This document shows, in pieces, positions 23,092 to 36,660 of a stretch of DNA of 64,000 bases. The notes beneath the pieces were generated by a model. That model had not been told where the DNA came from. It saw nothing but the letters and a program-made list of their open reading frames with translations, and made no database searches. Each line of letters begins with the position of its first letter. Position 1 is the first letter of the stretch. Location of the stretch: assembly GCA_037013495.1 (NCBI GenBank), contig CM072808.1, positions 15,502,669 to 15,566,668 on the forward strand, written 5' to 3'. The position numbers and the translations under genes are program-made. This stretch comes from Hippophae tibetana. Lineage: Eukaryota; Streptophyta; Magnoliopsida; Rosales; Elaeagnaceae.

Positions 23092-25310
23092 AACCTAAAA
23101 GTTTTTAATCCAGCATTTGAGAACTGCTTTATTTTAAGAGAATTTACCGGTGTCACTTTCAATTCCAAATGGATCATCTAATCATTATCCAACCAAACAA
23201 CCTCATCCTAGAGGCTCTAGAACCAAACAACCTCATTCTAGAGGCTCTAGAGCATGACCTTAATAATAAAATGCTCTACTCTTCACCCATCAAGTCGTTA
23301 TCAAATTGTGCCATAAGGCCCACTTCAGCTAACGAAGAGCAATTGTCAAACTTGCATGATAATCCTAATTATGAAAGAGATGTGATGAAATGAGGACTTC
23401 AAAAACATATTATAGAATTACAACAAGCTTTCATTGAATGTCAAAAGGATAATAAAGAATTAAGATCTCGATTAGAACGAAACACCTACTCGGATACAAC
23501 TAGTTCCCTTTTTACACCTCTCGACCCTCAGATGGTGCATCAACCTCTCAAAAGAAAGCATGCAACTCATACTTCAAATCCTCATCAATGTGTAATGAGG
23601 GAACAACACTCATATATGATATCTGATCCTCCCATCATTGGAGGGGCTTCTCATCCAAATCCTCTAACTCAAAGACCAACGATTAAGTCCATTCCACTAC
23701 GCAATCCGAGTGGAGAGTTAAACAAAAGGTTAAAAGAGATGGAAGAAAAAATGTGGATCAAGGTTAATGATAGATTTGCAAGACAAGAAAAGGAAAAACC
23801 TTGGGGTGATATAGAAAACATCTATAATCAATTATCTACGTCTCATTTCTCTAATATCATTGAGTTAGAAGTACCTCCTCCCAAATTTAGTGCTCCTAAA
23901 TGTCCCACGTACAAGGGGACTAAATATCTTGTTGTGCATGTTCTTCAATTCAAAATGGCCATGGTTGTAGTCAACCTATCTAAAGATAAAAGAGAATCCA
24001 TGTATTGCAAGTTATTTGCAGCTACACTTCAAGATTCAGCCCAACAATGGTTTATGGGATTACCCCCAAGAATATTGCTAGCTTTGACACTCTGGTCAGA
24101 GTATTCATTACCAATTACACTTGTAACAAACCTATCAAGAAGGAGTCACATCACCTATTCTCGATTATCCAAGAGGAGGATGAATCAATTGAAGCTTATA
24201 TGCAAAAATTTAAAACGAAAAAGATGGAAATTAGTCAATGCCCTGATTCGATAGCCATAAAAGCTTTTCAAAAGGGCATAAAATGTGATAATGGCCTTTT
24301 CATTGAATTGACGAAATCTACACCACGTTCATTAGATGTAGTTTACAAGGAAACTCAAATATTTTTTAATGTGGAAAGGGAGATGAAATCAAGCAAACCA
24401 TTGGTTAATAGAAACCATATGTGGCCTTATTTCAGTAAGAATGAGGAAGACAGAAGGTCTGTGGGTGAAAAGTGTACCAACTTTTCTCGTTTTAAACCCG
24501 TCTTTAGATCAAGGAGTAATCCCAACACTTGGAACCATGCTTTGTCTCCCTTTCATGGACCCCTATTACGTGTAACATTAGTGGAAGTAGTGCGTCGTAT
24601 GGAACGCCTCAATAACGTAAATTGGCCACTAGTTATGAAAGCTCCACTCAGGATCCCCAACAAATACTGTGTGTTCCATAGAGACATGGGACATTAGACT
24701 CAGGACTACCGCCATTTAAAATGGGAAATTGAGCACCTACTTTCAGAAGGATATATAGGGGATATAGTTGATAAAGCTAAGAATCCACGAGAAGAAATTC
24801 AAAGGGAAAATTCAGATTAAAGGGTCAAGACGCCGGAAAAATCAATTCCGATCCAAAATGAGAAAAATAGAGGACACCCCATTCCAACAGGGGATGTGCA
24901 GATAATCCACACCATACATGGTGGTCCCACCATAGTTGGTCACTCTAATAATTCCAGAAAAAAGATATGTAAGATAGGCTCGAGACACAAGACGTTTAAT
25001 ATATGGCATGAGACTGGAAGGACCTATTACTTTCGAAGACAAAGAATGCTTGCATCCTCATGACGATCCTCTCGTAATCATAGTGTGAATAGCTCATTGT
25101 GAGGTGTGTAGGATATTGGTTGATAATGGTAGTTCATCTGATCTCTTATATTTATCTACTCTACTTGATATGAATATAGATCCCAAAGAAATCACCTCAC
25201 AACAAATTCCTCTTGTTGGTTTCAATGACAATGTGAAAATCATTTTTGTTTTACCATATCCACTTGATCATAGAAAATATGTATTTTTATTTATAAAAAA
25301 ATAAGCTTGG

Positions 25311-25798
25311 ACATAAAAAATAGATTGGCAACAAACATTAAATACGTTACCATGTACAAACATATTTAATACGAGTAAATTATATATTTTTAAATCTATT
25401 TACTTTAACCTTGGAATACTAGAAGTATGTTCCCAAACATTAAGAATTGTGTTTTAAATATGTTTTAGAAAAACAAAAAAATATAAATTATTACTTAGTT
25501 TCCATAATATGTTTTAACAATAATAACTAGTATTTATTTTCTACATATATATGATAAGTATGTATTCAACTAATTATAGCTAATTACTAGTTTTTTTAAA
25601 TAAGAACATTAATTATCCATCTGAAGTTAATACTCAAACTCCTAATATTTTATGCTTCAAGAAATTACATATCATTGAACTATAAATTTATTTTTTGTTA
25701 TAAAATTAACAAATATTATTAAAATGATTGCCATCATCAAATTTGTTATAGTCACCTACAACCTTTTAGAAAGGCACAGGTACACATTTATTCTACAA
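25311..25798. other. Intergenic, no gene seen
   Basis: AT-rich. Neither Gypsy nor Copia coding text was recognised between the protease fragment and the next LTR. Confidence 0.4.
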
Positions 25799-26061
25799 TG
25801 AGGTATAAAATGAATAAATTAAAATGAGAGAAGAAATGAATTCTTGAGGTGTAAACGAAAAATATCTATGAATGATTCCTTGATTAATTATTCCAGTGAT
25901 TACAATGTAGTGCTTATATAGCAGTTGTAATAACAATAATAAAAATTCATCATATTACATTTATGCACGTGTATAGAGTTAGTTACAAAGAGTGTATAAT
26001 ACTTATATTGTAATGATATATAGAGTAGTGAATGTATGCAGAAAATACACAAACCCTAACA
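25799..26061 (-). repeat. LTR of the decayed Copia (left copy)
   Basis: Starts TGAGGTATAAAA and ends CCCTAACA. Direct repeat of 29997-30245, sharing for example AGTGATTACAATG and GCTTATATAGCA-type words. Confidence 0.75.
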
Positions 26062-29000
26062 ACCCTCCGCAAACTGGGGGTGAGGCAAAACCATTATTTT
26101 GGTGCACAAAGTTGAGCATTGAGAGCAAGACAAGGTGTTTATGAGTACATCACCCAATTGGTCATCAAATGGAATAAATTGAATGTCGAGTTGATTACTC
26201 ATAATAGATTCATGCAAGAAGTGATGATCAATCTCTATATATTTAGTTTGAGCATGATAAACTGGGTTTTAAGACAATGCCTTAGCAATGAAATTATCAC
26301 AGTAGAAAACTAGACAACTAGAGGCTAAAACATAAAGTTCCTTTAACAAATATTGAATCCATAACATTTCTTAGGTAGTGGAAGACAAAGCTTTATGCTC
26401 AAACTTAATGGAATCATGTGAAACCACTTTGCGCTTCCCTGAGTGCCACGAAACCAAATTGCCACCAAAGAAAACACAGAAAGTACCATTAGATCTTCTG
26501 TCATGTAGGTAAGATGTCCAATTTTCATCACTTTATGAACAAATATCTAATAAGGAAGACTTAGTAAAGTAAAGGCCAAGATTAAGAGATCTTTTCAGGT
26601 ATCTCAACAAACATTTAGTGCCAATCCAATGAAGACCAGTAGGTTGAGCCATGAGTTGGCATAATTTATTATTTGTAAATGAAATTTTAGGTCTAGTGAT
26701 GATATAGTATTATAAAGCCCCAACAATATTTCGATATTTAATATCAGAGAGAGGAACATCATCTTATTTTCTTAACTACTTGCCAAAAGACATAAGAGTG
26801 CCACAACTCTTTGCATTAGTTAAGGATGTTTGTGTTAAAAGGCTCTGATGTATTTGTGGTTGCTGAGGTGAATCCTAAAACTATTTCAAGTGATATCAAC
26901 ACCAAGAAAATAGTTAATACTTCCCAAGTTCTCTAAGAGAAAATTTGAAATCCAATTTATCAATTAATTGTTGAACTTCTTTAGCATCACTCCCTATGAT
27001 CAATATATCATCTACATAAACCAATACAATTAAGGAAATAATAGATGAGTGATGAACAAATAAAGAAGTGTCAAATTTAGAGGTTTGAAATTCCAATCCA
27101 ACCAAGCACTAAATAAGCTTAGAGTACTAAGAACGTTTGAAAACTAGGTGGTTGTTTTATGTAGATATCATTAGTTAAATCACCATTGAGAAAGGAGTTA
27201 TTGACATCACTTTATCTAATAAGACAACCTCAAGATAGAGTAAGGTTTAACACAATTTGAATGGTTGTAAGTTTGATGACAGTTGAAAATATTTCACCAT
27301 AGTCGAGCTCTTTAATTTGTAAGTAGCCTTTGGCCATAAGTCGAGTCTTATATCTTTCTAAAGATCAATCATCCTTCAATTTGATCCTAAAAACCCATTT
27401 ACAATTTATGGATTTCTTCCCAATAAGAAGAGCAACAAGCTTCCATGTTCCATTTTCCAAGAGAGCATCAAACTCTTTAGTTACGACTTCCTTCCTCTAT
27501 GGAACTTCTAAGATAGTCTTTGTAATTCATTGGTTCAAGAATAATTAAGGTTTCTTGAAATTTCTTAAGCTTGAAAACCCTTGCCTTACTCCTGATGTGT
27601 TTGGGATAATTGCTAATGGCACATACTGATGTAGGAAGTCCCCTAATTGGAATGTTAATAGTGACCTCAAGAACTAGAAAATCATTATGTTCTAAAGGAA
27701 CTACAGAAGGGAGATCATCTTATGTACCATTGTTGTGAACACCAAAATCTAATAAGAAGGTACAATTTGGATAGCCAAAGAAGATACATGAGAGTTAGAT
27801 GAAAAACTATAAGCCAAAGCATCACTAGAGGAGTCAATAAATGGCCAGGAGCTAGAGGAATAGTAAAAGGTGAAACAATTGTAGCATCTGGATCAGATGA
27901 AATAGATGAACTACGAGTTTGATCCACAAGAGAAAAAAGAAAAATGAGTTTCATTGAACACTACATGCCTACTAATGTAAACTCATTTTATACTCAAATT
28001 AAGACAAGCATACCCATGATTATTAGTTGCATAACATAGAAATATGCATTTGGTTGATTAAGGTTTAAGCTTGTTTTTGTTATAAGGCCTTACACAGGGA
28101 ATATATTGACATCCAAAAGTTTCATGAAAGTGTAATTTGGTTTCTTCTTAAATAACAGCTCAAAAGGACAATAATCATTAAGAACCTTTGTAGGCATTCT
28201 ATTAAGAGAGTACACAACAACTTCGAAGGAAAATAACCAATAGATCATAAGAACATGAGCTTGAAATAGCATGGCGAGACCTATCTCAACAATATGTCTA
28301 TGTCTACTCTCAACAATTTCATTTTCTTCATTAATGTGAGAACAAGTGATGCGATGAACAACACCCTTTGTTTCTATTTGAGTCATTAGAGGTTTGAATA
28401 GATTTAATGAAGCAATTAAACTATTTTTCAACCATTGTAACAAAAAGAAAAAAATAGAGGTGTTTTGATCTTTTGATTTCAATGGAAACTACCATGTAAA
28501 TTTGGTAAAGTCGTCAACTATGGAAAGAAAATACTTATCACTAACAGAGAAAACAGTAAGGAAAGTCTATAGATCTAAAAATATTAGAGAAAAAGGAACT
28601 TGAGATCTTACATGTGAGCTAACAAAAGGCAGTTTTTGAGACTTGCCTAACTGATAATGCTTACAAAACACTTTGTCTTTATTGTTTACAGGTAAAAGAT
28701 TACAACAATTTTGAGTAAGAACTTTATTAACTATTGTATCTTATGGATGACCAAATCTGTCATGCCAGGTAGAATCAGATACTGAGGCTATCATCGCCAT
28801 ACCAGATACTGACTCCTTTAGAGAAGAGTTACTTTAAACAGCTCCATGAAGCTTATAAAGCCCACGTTCACTTGTGCCTTGAAGAACAACCTTCCTTGGA
28901 TTGTGATCCTTGACATAAAATACATCAGGACAAAATTCCATGAATACATCATTATAATCATACAATTTATGAAATAATAATATATTCATAGCAGTAATGG

Positions 29001-29996
29001 AAGTGTAAGAATGTGTTAAGAGATAAAAAAGAAATTATTATAAGTCAACAAACTACCATTTCCAATATTAGAGATAAGTAGTTATTGGCCATTATTTTTT
29101 AGGACACTTTCTTTGCTAGTATATGGAGAGAAATTGTGCACTTGTTGAGCATCAGATGTGAGGTAATGGTTGACACCTGAGTCAAGAAGTTAGGCACTGT
29201 AAGATCATTACCATAGGTATCTAGCATGCCTCTTAAGGCACTTACTGAGTGTTTATGTTCATTCATATTCACAAAAATGACAAAGGAAGTATAATTGAAG
29301 TTCGATCCAAGTTCTCCAATTATGAAGATCATAAGATCTCTATCTGAAACATGATTACCAATAATAACTAGATTATTTGCAAGTTTTTTTCTTTCAAGAT
29401 ATATTCAGACATTGATAATCAACCCTTTGAAGGAGTCTGGAGTTGATAGCATAAGTCTATAATTGTGGATTGAGAAGAAGAAGAAAAAGCTTATATGAAG
29501 TAATCCATTACTCATAGGCTATTGCTTTGCCAGAGATATATCTAGATATATACATTGAAATTGATCAATAAAGCCATCCTTTAAGCATCGAGTTAAGCCT
29601 ATTCTAGTTAACAAAGCTAGAATTAAGGCTACCATTTGTAATAAATTGAGAAGGTTTGATTATTGATCTATCGATAAAACCTTCTAAATCATAAGTTGTG
29701 ATATAACTGACCACTTATTCATGCCAAATTAGGTAGTTATCATCATCAAGCTTGATAGAAATTGCAAGAATCACAAAAAGAATCAAAGATTAACTTTGAG
29801 ATATGACATCATAGACTTGAGGTACAATTGAAACAAAATTAGTATTAGGAATTGAAATACCTAAATTGATGTTTTGATTTTCATAAGACAAATTGAAATT
29901 GTTAGAGACCTGAGGAGAAAATGTACATCATATCACGATAGGTTCCATTTCCTTTATTAGCCATTTTTGATCTTACAATGCTCTAATATCATACAA

Positions 29997-30245
29997 AGAG
30001 GTATAAATTGAAAAAAACCAAAAGAAGAAAAGAAATAAGTTGTTGAAGTGTGAAAGAAAAATATATGTGAATGATTCTTTGATTGATTATTTCAGTGATT
30101 ACAATGCACTACTTATATAGCAACTGCAATAACAACAATAACAAATTCATCACATTACATCTATACACGTGTTTAGAGTTATTTATAAAAAATGTACCAT
30201 ACTTATACTACATTGACAAGTAGAGCACATATACACTTTCTAACA
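29997..30245 (-). repeat. LTR of the decayed Copia (right copy)
   Basis: Partner of 25799-26061. Starts (A)GAGGTATAAATTG and ends TTTCTAACA, and is preceded by the decayed primer-binding site. Confidence 0.72.
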
Positions 30246-30949
30246 AATCCATTATTAAGTGAGAATCTTTTATATGATAAAAAATAAAAAGAAAAAAAGT
30301 TGAGAATCTCTTAGAATAAGGAAGGTCTTTATATTATGTAAAAAAAAATGCAAGTTTTTATCTAAAAATAATTAAAAACATCATTTATGATACTCATAAG
30401 AATTTATAACTATAAAATAACACATTTTATATCTAGTTCATTTATTTTTTTTTTCAAAAAAATTCAACCTAAATATTCAGTATTGAACGTTGGCCAATTG
30501 ACGTCGTTTAAGTTAAATTTAAGTTAATTAGATCTGTTCAATATTGAACTACATCAAATTAAATTTAGTTCAATATTAATGGAGTATTATTTTTATTGTG
30601 TAAGTTTTAAGAGTATTATTTTATGTCATTTTGAAGAAAGTTAACTTTCTCTACAACTATCAAATATCCTTAAAAGTATCTCATCTTAAAAAAAAATCAA
30701 AAATCTTAGCTCATGATTATTACTGAAAATATTACTTTTATATAACATGTTTTTCATTCCAATAACATTTTTTTTCAAATTAACAAAATCTAAAACTTAT
30801 AATTTCATACATATAAATACAAAAATTCCTTTTTTTTTACATAATTTTAATAAATTAAAAATAAGATTAGATCCTACAAGATTTTTGAAGACTGTCGAAG
30901 GTGACCCACTAGAAATAACCTATTACAAGCACTTGTGTTTTTATATTTA
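30246..30949. other. Intergenic, no gene seen
   Basis: AT-rich with runs of A and T. Nothing recognised. Confidence 0.4.
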
Positions 30950-30969
30950 ATCTGTCACATATACTTGAA

Positions 30970-31225
30970 GTTTTGTAACATATTACATCAACATGTATAT
31001 TTGTATGTAATATATTACATTAATCTCTACAAATTAGTCAATTCAACTTCACTTTGTAATTTACAAATCAAACTTTATATTTGTATGTAACATGTTACAT
31101 CTACCTCTATTTTGAATATAAAATATTACATTTATCTTTAGTAAGGTCGTTAGAGCTCCAATGAGGATGTAACATATTATATCCAATCCTACCTTTAGAT
31201 GTAATATGTTATATCCAACTCCAAC
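30970..31225. repeat. Cluster of GTAACATRTTACAT palindromes upstream of the OSB gene
   Basis: Copies or near copies of the palindrome GTAACATGTTAC occur at about 30975, 31007, 31087, 31120, 31169 and 31201. The same motif recurs in three clusters inside the MULE remnant at 37921-40730. The flanking text of the clusters does not align, so the shared unit seems to be the motif itself. It could be part of a decayed MULE end. Confidence 0.55.
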
Positions 31226-31320
31226 GAGGTCAACGATGGTATTCGTTAGAGTTATAAAGGAATTGATGTATTGAAGCTTCGGTGAAGTCACCGGTGAGAT
31301 GTGATAAGTCTTATAATGGT

Positions 31321-31667
31321 TCTATTTTATTGAAGTTATAAAATAAAATTTTGATTTATTTATTAAATAATTAAATATAAAATTAAATTTTTTAGAATAA
31401 ATTGTTGCTAATTCAAAAAATTTAACAATTTTTGAAAAATAATGATATTTACGATAAAAATGACTCGCACAAACTTAGGCCCAAAATAAACAGGCCGAAA
31501 TAATGACCTTAAGTTGAAACGGTGACACCCAAATATATCGATTGACCATCATGATTGTGTCCAGTCCGGTAAACAAAAACCGCAAAAAATTGACTTTTTC
31601 ACAATCCCTGCGATAAACGAAGTGCGCAAAGTCAAGTCACCGGAACAATCGAGATCACCAAATACCT
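31321..31667 (+). other. Upstream region of the OSB gene
   Basis: Contains the probable promoter and 5' untranslated region of the OSB gene. No convincing TATA box at a fixed distance was seen. Confidence 0.35.
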
Positions 31668-33390
31668 ATGAAAGCTCCAGGTCTTCTCTTCCAACTCAAG
31701 ATCCCTAGCCGATCAATCTATCTGAGAAGTATCACCTTTTTCTCATCATCTCTAGCTGCGAACGCTAGGTTTTCGTCTTTTACCTCGGAAGACGGGGACG
31801 ACGAAGACGGCAGCACGGTTTACAAGCGTGTGCTGAAGTTTCAGCGCCCAACGACCATAAAATATGATGGAAGTTTCGTGAACTCTGTTAGCTTGATCGG
31901 GACAGTCTTACGTCCCCTTCAGGTGATTAGGTTAAAGGATGGCCCGTCTGGCGTTTACACCTTGCTCGGTGTTAACACCGATACTCTGTCAAACCATTCG
32001 TTCAGGTCAGTTTTATTCCATAGTTGTTTACTGCTGAAATGATAATTAGGTTTAGCTCCAAATTACTACCAATGAACCATTTAAACTGCTTGTTTGGTAA
32101 TTAGTGAAGCATTTGTTGCGTTAGGTTTTTTGGTAGAGTTACACTATTTTGTACACTGTACAGTTGTGGCATATGAGTTGTAACCTCTCCATTTTTAATA
32201 GGATACTGTTGAAGATGTGGGGTGAGATGGCAGAATTAGCTCTCAACCATTTTAAAGAAAATGATTTTATATATGTTTCGGGAACCTTAGGATCATACAC
32301 AAAGGCTGATCACAATGGAATCAACAAATTGTACCACGAGGTATATGCATCTTTTGGATGTTATCTGAACATTGATTATTTCTCATTCTCATTAAGAAGT
32401 TGTAATTGCCTTGCCATGTTTTTATCACCCATTTATGGAGTTTTACAATAACTTCAAATCAGGTGCACCACTTTTTGGTGTAACACTTTATGTGCCAATA
32501 ATAGTTGGTGAACACATGGATGCAAGGTTCCCTTTTTATGCAACAAAGGCTCACCTTTTTAGCCACTTTTGCTGCACATTTAGTGGCACATGATGATTGG
32601 ACTCGTTTTACCATAGCCCAAATGTTGATTATAGTAAAGAAAGTGATGGATCCTTATTTAATGTCTGATTGAAACTGACATGATTTTTTGCCAATTTGCC
32701 ATTTTGAACACTACCTTATAGTGTATTATCAGTGCGTATTTCTGGTGGCAATATGTCTCTTGGTGAGAATTCAGCTGATGATTTGCATTTAGTGTGGCAA
32801 AGCAGTGATATTTGTCACTCATTTGATAAACGATATGGTTAAGTTCTAATTGTTCTCATTTTACTCAATTAGGTAACAGTGCAAGAGTTGAATTATGTTA
32901 CCCGTGAACTTGGTTCAAACCAGGAGTGGAAGTATGAGAAACGACACTCTGGTGTAGGTATGCTCAAGTCCACACAATGAAATAATTAATTATTTATTAA
33001 CAAAGACTTAGATAAATTGAAGTTGCAACAAAATGAGTTGGTTTTTCTGTGGCTCTAAATGCTTTATTCATTTATATTTTATTATTGAATAACGTCTTCG
33101 ATGCTACTGTAGATGGAAATTTAGGGGATACTTATTTGGAGAAAAAGAATAACCGTCTACACTTGTGGCAACTGTTTTTCAGCAACCCATCTGAATGGTG
33201 GGATCGCAGGAAACATAAAACAAATCCAAATCAGCCTGATTTTAAGCACAAGGATACTGGTGAAGCTTTGTGGCTGAGTCCAAATGATCCTCCATGGATT
33301 GCAAAACAACTTGAGTTGATGGATTCGAGAAAAGCGGAACAGTGGAAAGGTGAACAAATGGGTCTTCTGTCCTATATCTCCAAGTGGTAG
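31668..33390 (+). CDS. OSB1: Organellar single-stranded DNA-binding protein, OSB1-like (4 exons)
   Basis: Binds single-stranded DNA in mitochondria (or plastids) and limits illegitimate recombination of organelle genomes. Exons: 31668-32005, 32202-32340, 32873-32957, 33113-33390. All introns are GT-AG and in phase, giving 279 residues and ending at TAG 33388-33390. The first ~36 residues are rich in Arg, Ser and Leu with no acidic residue (a probable transit peptide). An OB-fold SSB-like domain spans about 55-170 (SVSLIGTVLRPLQVIRL, FIYVSGTLGSYT, LYHEVTVQELNYV). One plant-specific PDF motif covers about 206-255, centred on SEWWDRRKHKTNPNQPDFKH and ending in ALWLSPNDPPWI. A single PDF motif points to OSB1 rather than the multi-motif OSB2-4. 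The start chosen is the first ATG, and it provides the transit peptide. No break was seen. Confidence 0.88.
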
Positions 33391-36178
33391 TGTTTCGAGT
33401 AACAACAAGCCTTAGCTGAAAAAAAGAGAGTAAGAATAATCCTTAAGTGGTGCTATCATTCCTGCTAGAGGATTCCTGTCTGCATTTTTTAATGAAAAAT
33501 AATAATGCTGGATGGTATTCTGTGCTAGCCTCATACAGATTGATTTTTTCAGCTGATAGTATTGCATACATAAATGAAAAGTTCTCATAACACTTGGATC
33601 AGGTATCAATTGATAGGTATTTCAAGTCATATCTAAGTGATGAATTATAATCATAGTTACACTGTACAGATTGGTTGTTAAATATTAATAGGGACTTTTG
33701 ATGTTTGTTGGCATTATTGTATCAAAAGAATAATTTTTTATACTCACTCTATTTTATTTTAATTTTTTTTTATATTTTATATAAAATATATATAGAGGTA
33801 AAAAATAAATAATTAGTATGTATGTTTTTAATAATTAAACCCAATAGGTTTGGGGGTGATCTATGCATACACTTATACAGTTGATTTGTTCTCTACTTTT
33901 GTGAGTTGTCACCTTAGAAGAGTCACAAAACACACATGAAATAGATTGAACACTTCTTAAAGTGAACGAGGCTACTTTTTATTTAGGAATTTTGTGTAAC
34001 TTACTATACTTTCACATGTTTTATTTTTTACGGAAGAATGTCACTTTGGAAGAGTCATAAAATTCTATTTTTTAGAATTAGGTTACACGTTTTTATCTAC
34101 ACTTCCTAAAGGGAGATTTCCTACCAGCGTTAGTATTGGTTTAAGCTTTGGATTAAATCAAGTGTAGCTTACAACACTTTCCTCAAATCAATATTTTAAA
34201 AGGCATGTTCTAGTCTTAATATGTAATCTTTCTACTAAGGCAAGGCGCAAGTCTTGAAATATGAGGCATAAGCCTCAAATTAAAATGAAAGAAAAATAAT
34301 AAAATTTTAAATAAACAATAAAAAGACAAACTATCACAAAATAGCATCATAATATAGCATTTAATCACTACTGAAACATTTAAATATGATGAATTCAAGA
34401 TTCATAAAAAGTTAATTAAAAAATACATTAATAAAGTTCATTAAAAAGCCAACCGTCTAACATTGAACTAAGATATAATGTATTTAAAATCCATCATCTT
34501 TATCGTATTCCTCTGTCTTAAATGTAAGTCTTATAGAGTTTAAATTATTCATTTTTTAACCAATTGGATATAATGTTTACACAAATAATTCATAAAAAAT
34601 TAAGAAATTTTTTATTGAAAAAAACCTTGGCAATAGAATAGCAACTCAGGAAATAAAATAAGAAAAAACAAAGAAGAAATTAGAGAAAACAAAGAAGAAA
34701 GAATAGGGAAAAATGGAGAAACGAAGAATAAAAAAGAAATTAGAAATAACAAGAAAAAAGAAAATTAGAGAAATATTTGTAAGGAAGAATATATCTATTT
34801 GTGTTTTTCAAAATTGCTTTTTGGAAGGAATCGAGATGGACAAAACCAGATCAGAGGAAGAGGTAAAAAGGGATTGCTTATAAGTTCTGCCATAAAAACT
34901 AGGATTGTCACTTTTATTATCATTTTGTTGATAGTTTTTTGTTTTTTTTTGCCTATATTTTTCTTACCTGGGTTAAAATGTTAATGTGCTTTATTTAAGA
35001 GTTCAAGTGCTTCCTTGATTTTGCATTCATACATGCCAATTTTTTTTTCTTGGTATGAAAAAGAGGCTTTAAGCCTCAATAGCCTCAATGCATAGCATCG
35101 GTGCATGAAAAAAGGCTTAAGTCTCAATAGCAAAATGTGTATAATTTTTTTAGCTTCTAATAAGCTAGGCTCAAGGATGCATATGTTGAAAAAAAGGTCC
35201 TAATGTGTGCCTTGAAGCTAGCTTAAACCATGCATCAACCATGGCATAATCTTATATAAGCATGACATAGTTGGCTTTTTGTAACTTAAGCTACACATTT
35301 TGATTAAATATTTACCATTCATTGTTAAAATAAGTAGTGTAATTCTAGTTATCCATTTTCCTAAAACTAGGAGGCATTTCACCATTCCATTCTCATGTTT
35401 TGAATCATTTGTTGGAAATTCTTCTTGTTATTTCTTTATTGTGCTCTCAGAGCAACTTTGGTTTTTTGTGAGAAAAGTCTTTATCTATTGTTGGTTCAAG
35501 CATTGAAATAACATTATCTATTTTTGATCATTCTAATATTGAAGAATAAGATGGTACAAATGATATACCCCAAAACAAGTTCATAATTTGAATTTTGTTA
35601 GTATAAGCGATCCTTATGGAGTGCAGGAAGGATTGTACGTGGTATGGGTCCAAATAATTCAAACTAAGAGGTCATATTTTTCATCTTGTTTCTTAGAAAG
35701 AATCATCTTCTAAGAATATAAAGAGAAAAATATTTTATTTTCATTTGATGATATTTTGATCATTACTTTTATAGTTAAATTATTTAGATGTTCTTTTAAG
35801 TTTTAGCAAAAAGATATGTTCACTCTATCTCTTAAATCCATTCAATTTCAACAAAAAAGTTTAAGACTAAACCACCAAGAAAAGTTTTGAGTTTGTAGGT
35901 TTTATAAATAAAACTTTATATGAAGGGTATGTTTATTAATCTTTAATGGGATTCAATTGGGATGGGAATGAACAAGAATAGGAATGGAGAGTAATGAGAG
36001 TGTAAAACTCTTTACTTTGTTTGTATGTATTAAAAAACTATAAGGAATTGAAATAAAAATATTAATTTATTTAAATGTAAATATTATTTTAAAATAATAA
36101 TTAAAAACATAAAAAAATATTAAAATAAAAGATATTTTGTAATTGAATTTTGTGAATATAGGAAAAAAAAATCAATAT
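33391..36178. other. Intergenic stretch downstream of OSB
   Basis: The first ~250 bp probably hold the OSB 3' untranslated region. The rest is AT-rich with no recognisable protein. Words of the type AAGGCGCAAG, GAGGCATAAGCCTC (34240-34280) and GAGGCTTTAAGCCTC, TGTGCCTTGAAG (35060-35215) in opposite senses suggest a decayed inverted-repeat element of about 1 kb, which I could not bound. Confidence 0.4.
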
Positions 36179-36660
36179 CCATAGGACTAAGTAAATAATA
36201 AATGTGAATGTCTCTAGAATTTGTGCAATTCTTATTGCATTTTTGTCATGTTTTTAGAAAGTAATCAAGGAAATAATAATGACTCTATCTTCTCTTATTT
36301 CCTTTGTTGTTAATAAACACATCCTAAGTTTAAGACTAAGCCACTTGAAAAAATTTATGGTTTGTGAGATAAAAAAAAATCGTAATACATGTGGGAGTAA
36401 GTAAAATAATAAATGTGAATGACTCCCAAATTTGTGAGGTTCTTGTTGCATTTGTCATGTTTGTAGAAAGTAATCAAGGAAATAAGAATGGCTCTCTCTC
36501 CTCTTATTTCCTTTGTTGTTAGTATACACACCCTAAGTTTAAGACTATGCAAATGGAAAAAAATTATCGTTTGTGAGATAAATAAAAAAAAAAAACCATA
36601 ACACAAAAGTTTAAGACTAAGACAATGAGAGAAGTCTTTGGTTTGTGAGTTTAACTAAGA
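36179..36660. repeat. Tandem repeat, ~210-bp unit, two copies plus a partial third
   Basis: Unit copies at about 36179-36388 and 36389-36604, with a partial third to 36660. Shared text includes AATAAATGTGAATG, GTAATCAAGGAAATAA, CTTATTTCCTTTGTTGTTA, AAGTTTAAGACTA and GGTTTGTGAG. A lone related piece (AAGTTTAAGACTAAACCAC) lies at about 35860. There is no coding capacity. Confidence 0.8.

Larger units (their letters stand above)
22601..25310 (+). mobile_element. Partial Ty3/Gypsy Tat-type element
   Basis: A broken fossil. An LTR starts TGTAACAGAC at 22601 and ends near CCAAACA at 23072, followed by the primer-binding site TGGCACCGTCTGGGGG (23076-23091), which is typical of non-chromovirus Gypsy elements. 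Parts seen: Tat-type gag (KFSAPKCPTYKGT near 23900; QFKTKKMEI-type helical region near 24200; FHRDMGH near 24680) and an aspartic protease (RILVDNGSSSDLLYLSTL near 25110). RT, RNase H, integrase and the second LTR were not seen before the text fades at about 25310. Several breaks. Confidence 0.75.
25799..30245 (-). mobile_element. Decayed Copia LTR retrotransposon, minus strand
   Basis: A fossil Ty1/Copia with both LTRs (25799-26061 and about 29997-30245), a purine tract complement after the left LTR (CCTCCGC..) and a decayed tRNA-Met-type primer-binding site before the right one (GCTCTAATATCATA near 29980). Parts readable on the minus strand are RT at 26914-27105 (VLVYVDDILIIGSD), the RT/integrase junction region around 27300-27950, and integrase at 28090-28482 (HRHIVEIGLAMLFQA, SLNRMPTKVL). 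It is broken many times. The LTRs look only about 80-85% alike by eye, so this is an old insertion. No target duplication could be confirmed. Confidence 0.8.

Noticed and set aside
22785-23177. 130-codon minus-strand frame
   Set aside because: It runs through the AC/AT microsatellite and the Gypsy LTR and primer site, with IYIYIYICVCVC text from the repeat. It is not a gene.
34190-35230. Possible 1-kb inverted-repeat element with AGGCTTAAGCCTC-like words
   Set aside because: The ends, the pairing and a target duplication could not be fixed by eye. Noted only in the intergenic entry.
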